From contig OZ252150.1 of assembly GCA_965248775.1 (NCBI GenBank), positions 992,001 through 1,056,000 of the forward strand: 64,000 bases of DNA, read 5' to 3'. The position numbers and the translations under genes are program-made. Of the stretch, positions 42,101 through 51,557 are shown piece by piece (position 1 is the first letter of the stretch; every line of letters begins with the position of its first letter). Origin of the DNA: JBHHUI01 sp965248775 (GTDB taxonomy: Bacteria > Chloroflexota > Anaerolineae > Anaerolineales > JBHHUI01). The notes beneath the pieces were generated by a model. It did no database searches. It had not been told where the DNA came from and was given only the letters and a program-made list of their open reading frames with translations.

Positions 42101-42163
42101 CGAAAGCGGCGGGCGCAATGGGTCTCGCTGCGGGTTGAGCAACCCCTCACTTAGCGGAAACTA
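39098..42163 (-). pseudogene. Nonribosomal peptide synthetase, 5'-truncated (partial C, A, PCP, TE)
   Basis: The surviving 1,014-plus residues hold the end of a condensation domain (to about 115), an adenylation domain (about 130-640: YVIYTSGSTGQPKG, NQYGPTETT, YRTGDLARY, GRSDDQVQIRGFRVEPGEIE, TTTGKLNRQAL), a carrier domain with Ser in DDFFEIGGHSL and a thioesterase with AGHSFGGKVAYE. So this was the last module, releasing the product. Upstream the frame meets TAG at the junction with an unrelated aminotransferase fragment; the rest of the synthetase is lost. Its stop overlaps the permease start, so synthesis and export were one operon. The peptide is unknown. Confidence 0.88.
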
Positions 42164-42844
42164 AAGTCAGTGATTAGAAGCAATAACAGGAAGATTATCA
42201 AAAACCCGCTCAAAGTAGTTGATGGAAAATATCAAATAAATTTTAATGATTTGGAAGAAAAGGCGGCAAATCCCAAAACTAAAATGATGATTATCTGCAA
42301 CCCACATAATCCGGTGGGCAGAGTATGGACAAGAGACGAGTTAGCACAAGTCGGCGAAATTTGCAGACAGCACAACGTATTGATCATTTCCGATGAAATT
42401 CACGGAGATATTGTTTACAAACCTTATCAATACACGCCCTTTGCTTCCATTTCAGACGAATTGGCGAAAATTTCTGTGCCTTGTTTATCACCAGCCAAAA
42501 CTTTCAACCTTGCCGGGGCGATAGATGCGATGGCGGTTATTGCCAATGAGCAATACCGAGAACAGTTTTACGATTTCGCTCATAGGTATCGCATCAACAA
42601 TACAAATGTGTTTGCTTCATCTGCTATTGAGGCTGCCTACAGCCAGAGCGGTGAATGGTTAGATGAATTGTTGACATATTTGCAGACAAACATCGAATTT
42701 CTGCAAAATTATCTTCACGAAAACCTCCCACAAGTCAAACTGATTGAACCTGAGGGAACGTATTTAGTGTGGCTTAATTTTGAAGAGTTAGGGTTGGATG
42801 CTAAAGAGTTAGAAAATTTTCTGGCGCAAAAAGCAGAACTAGCT
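42164..42844 (+). pseudogene. MalY/PatB-family PLP enzyme, truncated at both ends
   Basis: Begins within the central domain (IIKNPLKVVDGKYQINF) and includes ICNPHNPVGRVWTRDEL, SDEIHGDIVY and the PLP motif SPAKTFNLAG. It stops at an IS4 element after LAQKAEL. About 150 N-terminal residues and the C-terminal end are missing. It is related to the gene at 769-1980 but AT-richer, so a separately acquired paralogue rather than a recent copy. Confidence 0.85.
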
Positions 42845-44323
42845 CCAATACCTTTCAAATAAGCGATCAGGTGGCACCGGTGGCATACTTGCGAGATATC
42901 CAAATCCGCACGATGCCAAGGGGCCACCTGATGGGATACAGATTACGTGAAATCGAATGCGTGAGCAAGTTCAGCCAGGAGTTGACGTTCGCCAGCTTGA
43001 ACGAGGTCGTGCCGCGCGCGGAGGTCGAAGCCGTGCTGGCTGCCGAAGGTTTACGCACAGAGCGCGAGCGCAAATTGAATCTCGTGCTAACGGTATTTGT
43101 CGTGATCATGATGAACATCTACACGCGGTCGTCACTGGGAAGTGTCTTGCGTAAACTGGCGCAGGGCTTGCGCTACATTTGGCCCGACCCAGAGTACGGC
43201 GTGCCGCGAGACAGCGCCGTGTGTTACCGGCGTTACCAGTTGGGGGCGCGGCCGCTGGTGCGTCTGTTTGGTCGCGTCTGTCAGCCCATGGCCACGACGG
43301 AAACCATCGGTGCTTTTCTGTATGGTTTGCGTCTGATGGCAATCGACGGCACGGTTGAAGACGTGCCGGATACTCCGGCCAACGTGACTGCCTTTGGTCG
43401 CCACGCCAGTCAGCGCGGCGCGAGCGCATTTCCGCAGGTGCAGGGAGTGTACCTGGTCGAATGTGGTACACACGCGATTGTGGATGCCGGTTTCTGGCCC
43501 ATCCATACCAGCGAGCGCGTGGGCGGATTCCGCCTCTTGCGCTCGGTCGAACGCGGGATGTTGGTGATGTGGGACCGTGGATTTCATGATTATGACATGT
43601 TGCGCGGCGTTTGGGAGCGTGGCGGGCTCGTGTTGAGCCGTTTGCCCAGCCACGTCAAGCTCCAAGACCGTTGCCCTTTACCAGATGGTTCTTACACCGC
43701 CTTCTTGCGCCCTTCCGACTATCGCCGCCGCCGGAATGGGGAGCGCCTGTTGGTGCGCATCATTGAGTACACCATCACTGACCCAGCCCTGCCCGGCTTT
43801 CACGAAACCCATCGACTCGTCACGACGTTGCTCGACCCGGCGCGTTATCCGGCCCTCGAACTGGCGTGCGCTTATCATGAACGCTGGGAAATCGTCATTG
43901 ATGAAGTCGACACCCATCAACGTCTAGCTGGGCGGCCCTTGCGCAGTCTCAAACCGGTAGGCGTCATTCAAGAACTTTACGGATTGTTGCTGGCTCATTT
44001 CGTCATCCGTTTCCTCATGCATGTCGCCGCCCAACATGCCGACATCGACCCCGACCGCCTAAGCTTTGTGCACGCCCTCGAAATGGTGCGCGATACTGTG
44101 GCTGAATTCCAACACACTGCCGTCGACCAACTCGGTCATCTTTATCAGCGGTTACTCAACGATATCGCAAGCGTACGGTTGCCGCCCCGCCGTGCCCGTT
44201 CGAACCCGCGCGTCGTCAAACGAAAAATGTCCAAGTTCCGGCTGAAACGCCTTGAGCATTATCACTGGCCGCAACCGAAACAGCCTTTTCACAATGCGCT
44301 CGCCCTTATTTGAAAAGTATTGG
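42845..44323 (+). mobile_element. IS4-family insertion sequence, copy 1
   Basis: Ends CCAATACCTTTCAAATAAG and, inverted, CCAATACTTTTCAAATAAG. No matching target duplication: the left flank is an aminotransferase fragment and the right a hydrolase fragment, so the element probably marks a rearrangement between copies. Confidence 0.8.
42871..44313 (+). pseudogene. IS4-family transposase lacking the YREK glutamate (copy 1)
   Basis: 480 residues aligning throughout with the copy at 57146 but with diverged sequence. DDE landmarks LMAIDGTVEDV and VMWDRGFHDYD are present. The catalytic YREK region reads YHERWEIVIDEVDTH, two residues (Glu-Leu) shorter than YHERWEIELVIDEVDTH in copies 2 and 3; the missing Glu is the expected catalytic one. 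The frame is open, but the enzyme is probably dead. Confidence 0.75.
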
Positions 44324-45093
44324 ACTTAGGTCCAGATTTGATATTGGCACATGGCTTGAGTTCATCTGGTGAAGATTAGCGTGATCTTGGTTATGTTTCC
44401 CAGTTACATCAACATTACCGGCTAATCTTGGTTGATTCCCGCGGACACGGCAAGAGTGATAAGCCCCATGACCCGCACGACTATTCACCTGAGGTGCGCG
44501 TTAATGACTATTTGGCAATTCTTGACGATCTTGGTATTTCAAAAGCGCATTACTGGGGTTACTCGTCGGGCGGGGTCGTCGGTTTTTATTCGGCCAAATA
44601 TGCTCCCACCAGGTTTATCTCAGTCACCATAGGCGGATTGGATCCTTATCCTGACACCAGGGATATCGGAGATAGAAGCCCTCTCAGCCAGAAACCATTG
44701 CATGGAATACCCGAAGGTGATGATCCTGTCAAAATCGCATTCGAACAAGACGCAGATACTTGGCTTCAATTTTTGCGAAGTAACATGTCCGTGCCTGATG
44801 GAATGAGAAGACGCGTGCTGGACAATGATTATTCGGCTCTGCTAGCGTTGTGGGAACAACCCTATCAATGGCGGGATGAAGTTGAGCCATTTCTTGCTAA
44901 TTTTCCATACCCTTGCTTACTATATGTTGGAGATGCGGAAAACAATTATGCGGGGATGAAACACTGTGCCAATGAAATGCCGCAATGTGAATTTGTCGCA
45001 TTGCCGGGTTATCACCATTTGGATATTTGGGCAAACAGTGACAGCATCGTACCTCATGTCAAGCGCTTCCTTGAGAGAATTCAGGGCGTCTAA
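44324..45093 (+). pseudogene. Alpha/beta hydrolase, N-terminally cut and with a nonsense codon
   Basis: Starts at the IS edge with LGPDLILAHGLSSSGED, meets TAG at about 44377, then continues RDLGYVSQLHQHYRLILVDSRGHGKSDKP. The nucleophile elbow is WGYSSGGVVG (GYSSG), with Asp near YVGDAENN and His in GYHHLDIW. About the first 10-20 residues are missing. TAG is one change from TGG, a likely original Trp. It cannot give a full hydrolase. It is followed by repeat R3. Confidence 0.82.
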
Positions 45094-45109
45094 TAACTGT
45101 GCCATTCAT

Positions 45110-45255
45110 GGAAAAAGCCGACCTTACGTAACTGTTTACATCGGACGCGACTCTCGCCGCGAGAGATCGCTGACTCGTGGCGTCTTGCGGGTGAACTAGG
45201 CGGTGTGGGAAGGTGCGAAGGGTGATACCGCCGACAGTTGCACACGACATGCTCG
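45110..45255 (+). repeat. Dispersed intergenic repeat, copy R3
   Basis: CTCGCCGCGAGAG hairpin, GGCGTCTTGCGGGTGAA, then GGTGCGAAGGGTGATACC. AACTGTG near the 5' side and ACAGTTG at the 3' side are complementary. It follows the hydrolase remnant directly. Confidence 0.6.
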
Positions 45256-45500
45256 CAACGCTCGCGTGCGGGTAGACTCGCACCTTTAGATGGCGCAGCC
45301 TGTTCAGGTATTGTTCACGGTACAGAGGCGAAATACCATTTTGAAAGGGGTCAGGTTTTGATGCTTAATTTGAGAGTGTATGAACATAAAAAGACGAAGG
45401 GTTCATCATTCATAGGGCAACAATGCTATTGGATCGTAATGGAATATCGTTACAAAACTCTACGTATCGGGTCGGACTGTTGTAGTGCAAGGAGACTGAA

Positions 45501-45760
45501 ATGGCTGATAACAAGACGAAACCCACCTCGGCATCCGTCGATGACTTTATCGCCGCGATCGAAAATTCCCGCCGTAGGGCTGATGCGCTGATTGCCTTAG
45601 CAATTTACCAGGAAATAACCGGTCTCCCTCCTGTGATGTGGGGGCCTTCGATTATCGGTTTCGGGTCGCATCATTTTAGGTACGAGACGGGACGCGAGGG
45701 CAATACGCCCGCAGCCAGCTTTTCGCCGCGAAAGGCCAATATGACGTTCTATGTCGCCGC
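45501..45760 (+). pseudogene. DUF1801 family protein, 3'-truncated
   Basis: AAGGAG precedes the ATG. MADNKTKPTSASVDDFIAAI, GLPPVMWGPSIIGFGSHHFRYETGREG and SFSPRKANMTFYVA are the family's first two thirds. After FYVAAA the sequence switches to unrelated DNA, so the C-terminal third is lost. A small YdhG-like protein of unknown role. Confidence 0.8.
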
Positions 45761-45774
45761 CGCATCGAATGGTG

Positions 45775-46092
45775 CGGGTCGGCGGTCCGCGGGGGCAACC
45801 CGGAATTGTCACGGTTGCCGGCTACCGGCACGATCGTTCTGGCGTGCACTTGTCGGCGCGCATGGTGCTGGACGTGGTGCAGAACGGTGCTGATGATTAT
45901 CACGTTGCGCCGAAGCGGTTTTTCTCCGAGGGGCACGCGCGAGCGGAGTATGAGTTGGCGATCGATTACCTGGTAAACCGAGGATAGGTTCGTGGGCCGA
46001 GTTCAGGCAACGAAGCGCCGCACGTGCTGCCAGGGTGGAACCAGCAAGCGGTGGCGGAGTGCGTGGCGGCGGAGCTGCATGTCGAACTCTAG
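45775..46092 (+). pseudogene. Conserved hypothetical gene fragment, paralogue 1
   Basis: Reads GIVTVAGYRHDRSGVHLSA, RMVLDVVQNGADDYHVAPKR, then a stop after DYLVNRG, and VRGPSSGNEAPHVLPGWNQQ beyond it. A close paralogue, also broken, is at 47873-48226. I do not recognise the family. The two fragments flank the PH-domain gene and an IS982 element. Confidence 0.55.
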
Positions 46093-46146
46093 TCGAAGGT
46101 CGATTGGGGAGAATGTATTCATGCGGCAGTTCTACAAGAGCGAAGA

Positions 46147-46554
46147 TTACATTTCACTTCCGATTTCTGTCTGAAGCAGGTTGCGAATAATAAGCTGGTG
46201 CGCTGTGGAAGCCTTTTCGATTAAGAGAAATTCAAATGTCCATTCGCGGCTACCAGCAACGATTTGAAGTTTGCTTGAGCTAACTACGGTGCGGACTTTT
46301 TCCAAATCACCAGAGTCGAATGCGCCAAGAGCCGTGATCTTGGTGTAGGGCAGACTGACGATGGCCTTGTTGCGACCGACGAAAGATTGATCCATGAAAA
46401 TCAAGCGCAGATCGGTTATTCCAACAAATTCTGTACCGCCATCTTTCAGGTCGTAAACCATATACAATTCTTCGTTCGGCAGGATAAATTGCTGAATGCG
46501 TTGGTATTGGTCTCGGTTATCGAAAATTATGCTAGGTGATTTTTGAGTGGCCAT
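46147..46554 (-). CDS. Bacterial PH-domain-like protein
   Basis: About 135 residues starting MATQKSPSIIFDNRDQYQRI; an upstream in-frame ATG at 46590 adds 12 unlikely residues. The pattern LPNEELYMVYDLKDGGTEFVGITDLRLIFMDQSF, SLPYTKITALGAFDSGD and a C-terminal helix fits the bacterial PH-like fold (YokE/bPH type). Cytosolic, ligand unknown. Complete, monocistronic. Confidence 0.75.
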   Translation of the reverse strand: MATQKSPSIIFDNRDQYQRIQQFILPNEELYMVYDLKDGGTEFVGITDLRLIFMDQSFVGRNKAIVSLPYTKITALGAFDSGDLEKVRTVVSSSKLQIVAGSREWTFEFLLIEKASTAHQLIIRNLLQTEIGSEM

Positions 46555-46649
46555 ACAAGCCAGTGTAGTGCGGCTTGGGTGCGTGTGCAAGATTGGCGGT
46601 TCTTAGAATTTAGGCGATCAAGCTATTAACCAATGGTGCTAGTTCAGAG

Positions 46650-47726
46650 TGAGAACTGAGCGATTGACATCTTATACGGGTTGGCATATGGATCGGGATC
46701 AAGTTGACGGGCCAGGTCCAGCAAGATATTGAACATCGCCGCCACATAAGCTAGGCGAGCAGAGATGTATTGTGTCACGCGATGGCGCAAGCGTTTCAAG
46801 TCGCACACGATGGTGACCATGGACAACGCCGTCTCGACGTACATACGCTCATTCCAGGTGCCCTTGGGACATAGTTTCATGTTGGCCGGATGGCCGTCTG
46901 CAGACCGAAAACCGAAATCAGCGAAGGCAATCGTCTGGTCGACAAAGGCTGCTGCCACGTGATGGAAATGCTTGTCATGCGTGTTGAGCGTGTTCCAGTC
47001 CCAGTTGATACCGATGCAGCCCAGTGCTGCACAGTCACGTGCGGACTGCATCGCCCAGCCCCGGCGGCTGGACGGGGTGAAACGCACTGTGTCAGTACCC
47101 AGTCACCCAGTGCAGTCCCTTTACTGGACTGTGCGGACAGACTGGACGTGGTGTGCATCACGATGCTGCACAGTGCCGAATGCACTGCGTCGGTACCCAG
47201 TCTCGTCGACTGGACGAGGTACCAACCCAGTTCGTTTGGTACTGGGTCGCACGCGACAAGTGCGGCACTGTGCGACGCGGCCATGGTCGTCCAGCAACCA
47301 GCACAGCTTCACGCCGACACGCCAGCGCCCTTTGTCGCGGCCTTTCTTGCCGATTTGGTGTTGGCTGCGGCCTTCCCGAATGGGAAAGAGTAGTTCGATC
47401 GGGTAGGTGTCAATAACCGTGAACAGACTGGGTTCGGCGAGTAGCAAATCGCACCAGTCCTGATGCGCCTTGAGCAAGCGCTGCAAGCGCGTCCGCTCTG
47501 GCAAGCTGGCGAAGAGCGCGTCATAATCACGCTTGAGCCACCGATAGAATGCCCGAAAATGGCCACCCTTGAGCGCAAACAGGATACCAATGGTGACCAG
47601 TTCACTGGGGTACAGTTTGGCCTGTGAATGCTTGATTATCTCCGGCAGGCTGTCATCCACTTCGCAGAAAATCGTTATCACGACCCTGGCGGGCGCGACA
47701 AGGGTGATAATATCTTCGGTAGTCAT
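46650..47726 (-). pseudogene. IS982-like transposase interrupted by mini-repeats
   Basis: The N-terminal part (47285-47726) runs MTTEDIITLVAPARVV to KLCWLLDDHGRV with the first Asp in FTVIDTYPIE. After the repeat block the frame resumes as WDWNTLNTHDKHFHHVAAAF, FADFGFRSADG and the Glu region WNERMYVETALSM. Without the block the protein would be a normal IS982-type enzyme. Confidence 0.8.
47029..47285. repeat. Block of nested ABAB mini-repeats (E) inside a transposase gene
   Basis: Resolved units: 47054-47078 (25-bp class, arms CCAGCC/GGCTGG and CCCCG/CGGGG); 47107-47133 (CCAGT/ACTGG with GCAGT); 47196-47220 (the exact 25-mer); and 47221-47246 (ACCAA, CCCAGT, TCGT, TTGGT, ACTGGG). The remainder is further CACTG/CAGTG arms that I cannot parse. 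Confidence 0.8.
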
Positions 47727-47872
47727 GAGCTCGCTCCCCTATGGTTATTCGTCGATAACCCATAGTCTGAGCGATGCTCATGACTTTTTCAACTAGCACC
47801 AATGGTTATTAGCGGTCGTCGAGCGGCTGGCATCAGCGTGTCAGCGGATCGAACTTGCGGGTAGCTTGCGGC

Positions 47873-48226
47873 GCGCATGGTGCTGGATGTAGTGCAGAAT
47901 GGCGCGGATGATTACCACGTAGCGTCGAAGCGTTTCTTCTCTGAGGGGTCGCGCGGGCGGAGTATGACCTGGCTATCGATTATCTGGTCAATCGGAGCTA
48001 TGTGCGTGGGCCGAGTTCAGGCAACGAAGCGCCGCAGATGATGCCGGGGTGGAACCGGCAGGCGGTAGCGGATTGGGTTGCGGCGGAGATGCATGTTGAA
48101 CTTGAGTCGAAGGTCATATCTCGCAAAGTCCCCCAGTCTCGTCGACTGGACGAGGTGGCGCGGACGGCAGTCCTTGACTAGATGGAAGCGCTGAAGCGGC
48201 AGGGGCAGATGGAGTTGCCGTTGTGA
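47873..48226 (+). pseudogene. Conserved hypothetical gene fragment, paralogue 2
   Basis: RMVLDVVQNGADDYHVASKR, a frame change after FFSEG, then YVRGPSSGNEAPQMMPGWN, VAAEMHVELESKVISRKV, an eight-residue in-frame insert (PQSRRLDE, from a mini-repeat), VARTAVLD, a TAG codon, and MEALKRQGQMELPL with a final TGA at 48226. Decayed relative of 45775-46092; family unknown. Confidence 0.55.
48132..48156 (+). repeat. 25-bp ABAB mini-repeat in a decayed gene
   Basis: Same 25 bases as at 5646. Inserted between RKV and VARTAV, adding 24 bases in frame. Confidence 0.82.
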
Positions 48227-48741
48227 TCCCGTGTGAAGTCTAGTGCGGACTTCACTAGGTGATATGATACCCACGGGGTGATGCGTACGGCACTGCACGG
48301 GCGCGAGTCCACAAATTTGTCCCGGACAGGGACGTTATTAGGAAATTCGTCCTTATAAAATATTGATAAGCCGTCGCTGGCGCATCGTTGGGCAGCTACT
48401 CAATAACACAATTTTGAGTGCAATTGGGAGCGTCGTATTCACAGGAGTCTCATGCAGCTTGCTTAAATTTGGAATGTCAGGAACCGGAAATACCCATTGG
48501 TCTCTTAAATTCGCAGAGGCAGGCTTTGAACGGATTGGTTGCGATGATTTGATTTCAGCCAAATTCGAACTGGAGTTTGGGGCCCCCAGGAAAGCCCTTT
48601 GATGTGGATCAATGGATGAGTTTACCTTATCAAGAACATTATGCTGAACGGGTTAAGCTATACCTCGCTCATAAAATCGACATAGAGCTATTAGGATAGC
48701 AAAGTTATCGTTATCTATTATGGATGTCAAACGTAAGCTAA
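48227..48741. other. Intergenic region with a short gene remnant
   Basis: A frame ending at 48698 reads PFDVDQWMSLPYQEHYAERV and KIDIELLG, which looks like the C-terminus of a real but unidentified protein; upstream it decays. No complete gene. Confidence 0.35.
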
Positions 48742-48805
48742 CAGTGGTTTGTTGACTCAAGATTATTGGGCATAAAGGCAGATGGCATTGCCCGCGAACA
48801 CCCAG

Positions 48806-50236
48806 TCAAGCAGCGCCTGGAACGCAGGCGGTGGGGGCCGGTCCGACCACGCCCGCCAGAAGCGTTGCAACATGATCCATGGCTCCAGCCAAGCGCGCAC
48901 TTCTCGCAGCGCCGCCGGCCAACTGACGTTGGGACGCGGTTGTTTCGACCGCCGTATTTTTTTTTCCCGTCGCCCCCCAGTCTCGTCGACTGGACGAGGT
49001 CGTGCGCCGTTTGCTCTTGCGTCGTGCCGGTTGTTGCGTCTCATCGAGTTCGACCGTCTCGACCTCGCCGCGGGCCAACGCCCACCAGCAAAAGGCGAAG
49101 GCGCAACACACCAGCTCCCAGTGGCGGCGGATGGCGTGGTCGGCGCGCACTTGATACTGGGCCCAGCCCAAGCTCTGCTTGACTTGCTTGTAGCTCTGCT
49201 CGACCCAGGCGCGCAGGCCGTACAGGCGCGTGACCTCGGCCAGGTTCGCCGCCGGCAGCGAGCTCTCTTGCGCACGAAGCGTGCGCGGGGATGGCAGGTT
49301 GGTCGCCAGATACCAGGTTGTCTGCTCGGGCAGCTGCACCGGGTCGGTGGTCACGACTACCAGGCGCTGCGCACGTTGCGGTCCGTACATCCGGCCGACG
49401 ACTTCGAGCACCCACCTCGGCTCACGGTGTCCGTCTCGGAATTCTCGTACGACCTGGCGCCACTTGCCCAGCGCGTCCGGTTGCCACGGATAGCCCGCCA
49501 CGAGCTCCGTGATCGAGCCCGGTTCCCCTTTGGGATGCCACCAGCTGAACGAGGGCGGCATCGCCACGACGTAGCCCACCCCCAGCTTGTGCAGCCCGCC
49601 GATAAACTTGTCGTGCTTGCCGTAGAGGCTGTCCGCCACGACTGCCTTGAAGGGCACGCCCGCCTTGTGCGCACGCTCCACCAGCTCCAGCGCGAGCGCT
49701 GGCTTGGTGCGAAAGCCCGCATCTTTGTTGCCGCGCGCAAACCAGTGCGCTGGCGTGTACGGCTCGACTTCCAGCGGGTAGTAGAGCCGCTCGTCCGCCC
49801 AGAGCGCGTGCACCGACACCACACCGTTGTCGACCTTGCCGATACTGCCCAGATATTGGCGCCCAACATGCGCGGTGCTATTTCCCCACTTGCGGTCGCC
49901 GGTCTCATCGATGGCCAAAACACCAGCAGCAGTGGGCGCCAGCATCTCAAGCCGCTGCAGCAGCTCTCGCCGCAACTGACCGACCGCCGCCGCATCCCAG
50001 TTCGACTCGGACAGGAACCACTGCAGGCGTTGCACCTGCGCCTGTTGCGCACCGGCCAGCGGCTCGGCGTTCGCCAGTGCGGTGAGCGTCTTGTTGCGCT
50101 CCGCAGGCAACAACAACCCTTCCAGATAGCGCCGGAACGCTTCGCGTTGGTTGCGTCGCGAAAACAAACCATCAAACTCCAGGGCGAAATCTTCCAGTGG
50201 ACCGGGCGCGGGAGTGACATCCAGGCGTTTCGTCAT
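48806..50236 (-). CDS. IS701-family DDE transposase (type b, copy 2)
   Basis: 476 residues, differing from copy 1 at a handful of positions (for example ITELV/IAELV and VRADHA/VRAAHA). Same eight-residue TSSSRRDW insert from the mini-repeat at 48976-49000. Intact frame. Confidence 0.85.
   Translation of the reverse strand: MTKRLDVTPAPGPLEDFALEFDGLFSRRNQREAFRRYLEGLLLPAERNKTLTALANAEPLAGAQQAQVQRLQWFLSESNWDAAAVGQLRRELLQRLEMLAPTAAGVLAIDETGDRKWGNSTAHVGRQYLGSIGKVDNGVVSVHALWADERLYYPLEVEPYTPAHWFARGNKDAGFRTKPALALELVERAHKAGVPFKAVVADSLYGKHDKFIGGLHKLGVGYVVAMPPSFSWWHPKGEPGSITELVAGYPWQPDALGKWRQVVREFRDGHREPRWVLEVVGRMYGPQRAQRLVVVTTDPVQLPEQTTWYLATNLPSPRTLRAQESSLPAANLAEVTRLYGLRAWVEQSYKQVKQSLGWAQYQVRADHAIRRHWELVCCAFAFCWWALARGEVETVELDETQQPARRKSKRRTTSSSRRDWGATGKKNTAVETTASQRQLAGGAARSARLAGAMDHVATLLAGVVGPAPTACVPGAA
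48976..49000 (+). repeat. 25-bp ABAB mini-repeat in a transposase gene (copy in IS701 copy 2)
   Basis: Identical to the unit at 5646 and at the same position of the element, so inherited with the IS. Confidence 0.85.
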
Positions 50237-50320
50237 GCTCCACCTCCACCACCTGTATACACCCGGTTTTTCCTTGAGTCAACAAACCACTGCTAATCCC
50301 TAGTATGGAGGAAACCGAAA

Positions 50321-51265
50321 ATGTTTGATTTTCTTAAAGGTGGCAATGATCTTAGGGTGACACTGACACGCGGCTTGGGCCCATATTTCCCCGGCGAAAC
50401 CATTGAGGCCACCATAGACATCGAAGTGAAAAAGAGCCTGAAAGTCACAGAGGGGCGGGTGGCGCTCATCTGTAAAGAAGAGTCCGAATATATCAAGACC
50501 GAGACTGATTCAGATGGCGAAACGACGAGAACCGAGACCTGGGATGTAACGGAGTACCCATTTGCCCAGCAAACGTTTAGGAGAGAAGGCGTCATCACCA
50601 GTAACCAGACTTATACATTCAACGCCGTAGTTCCCGACCCGACACTACCTACCTTCAATGGCGGCAAGATTGTGCGCGTCAAGTGGTACGTGAAAGCGAC
50701 GCTCGACCGCAAAAGGGCGGTTGATTTGAATGCGGAGGCCGAGGTGGTGATGCTGCTGGCGCCAACGGGCGACAGTGCGCCCGGCGTATTTGGAGAATCC
50801 TCTGAGTCAGATGAAGCGGACTTGGCATTCGACCTCCCCGGCAAGGAGTGGGTAAGTGGGGAGGCGCTAACCGGCCAGCTTATCATCCAGCCGTGGAAAG
50901 ATTTTGACGTTACAGAAATCCGGCTCGAACTGGAACGGCGGGAAGATGTGCAATTTGGAAATAACGTGTGGGAGGAAAAGCAAACGGTGCAACTGGCCTC
51001 TGAAACCAAGATTGAGATGGGCGTGTCCCTCACCTATCCTTTTCAGATTACCGTGCCGGCACCCTGCCCGCCGAGTTGGGCGCCCCTCGAAGAAAGGCCG
51101 GATATAACGCAAATGCTAGCCGAAGGATACCGTCGGTCTACCGTTCCGCTGTACTCCGAAAGCTGGTCCACCACCTGGAAACTAAAGGCCATTCTAGCGC
51201 GTCCTATGCGCAAAGACACCTATGTTGAAGATGAAGTCTTTATTTACACCGGGCGGCGAGAGTAA
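50321..51265 (+). CDS. Arrestin-like (Spo0M-related) protein
   Basis: 314 residues, two beta-sandwich halves of the arrestin fold. N-half: MFDFLKGGNDLRVTLTRGLG, PYFPGETIEATIDIEVKKSL, VKWYVKATLDRKRAVDLNAE. C-half: DLPGKEWVSGEALTGQLIIQ, EIRLELERREDVQFG and a final LKAILARPMRKDTYVEDEVFIY. No signal peptide. Bacterial relatives such as Spo0M are regulators of unclear mechanism. A GGAGGAAACC ribosome-binding site precedes the ATG. Complete, although an IS701 copy now lies directly upstream and may have removed its promoter. Confidence 0.8.
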   Translation: MFDFLKGGNDLRVTLTRGLGPYFPGETIEATIDIEVKKSLKVTEGRVALICKEESEYIKTETDSDGETTRTETWDVTEYPFAQQTFRREGVITSNQTYTFNAVVPDPTLPTFNGGKIVRVKWYVKATLDRKRAVDLNAEAEVVMLLAPTGDSAPGVFGESSESDEADLAFDLPGKEWVSGEALTGQLIIQPWKDFDVTEIRLELERREDVQFGNNVWEEKQTVQLASETKIEMGVSLTYPFQITVPAPCPPSWAPLEERPDITQMLAEGYRRSTVPLYSESWSTTWKLKAILARPMRKDTYVEDEVFIYTGRRE

Positions 51266-51344
51266 AGTTGTCTGCCGTTTAAAGGATACGTAAGTTAACA
51301 AACCCTAGTGGATTAGAGTGCAAAGCGCAGTTGGTCCGTTACTG

Positions 51345-51540
51345 TGTCAAAGTTTGGTTTTACCCTTCAAATTGCACCCAACCCGCCCGTCCAGCGGACG
51401 CAGCTTCGCCGCGAGAAATTCGACGGCTCGTTGGCGTCTTGCGGGTGAAGGTGGGCGGTAAGGGCGGTGCGAAGGGTAATACCCCCTACAGGTGTGATTG
51501 GCAGAGCTCTTCGAGATAATAATATTGTTGTGCGGCTGAT
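51345..51540 (+). repeat. Dispersed intergenic palindromic repeat, copy R4
   Basis: Best-preserved copy. TTTTACCCTTC, GCACCC and CCGCCC on the 5' side are complementary to GGGCGG, GGTGCGAAGGGTAATACC on the 3' side; the core has GACGC facing GCGTC around TTCGCCGCGAGAAATTC. It ends GATAATAATATTGTTGTGC. It lies between the arrestin-like and formylglycine-type genes. Confidence 0.65.
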
Positions 51541-51557
51541 AACCGATCCTGATTCTT

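Larger units (their letters stand above)
46629..47806 (-). mobile_element. IS982-like insertion sequence carrying a mini-repeat block
   Basis: Ends ACCAATGGTGCTAGTT and, inverted, ACCATTGGTGCTAGTT; target duplication TATTA (46624-46628, 47807-47811). About 250 bp in the middle is a foreign block of mini-repeats. Confidence 0.82.
48742..50292 (-). mobile_element. IS701-family insertion sequence (type b), copy 2
   Basis: 1,551 bp, same ends as 5412-6962, target duplication CTAA (48738-48741, 50293-50296), which fits the YTAR preference of IS701. It ends 28 bases before the arrestin-like gene. Confidence 0.93.

Noticed and set aside
48353..48562. 69-residue minus-strand frame
   Set aside because: Opposes a better plus-strand remnant ending at 48698 and has no start signal.
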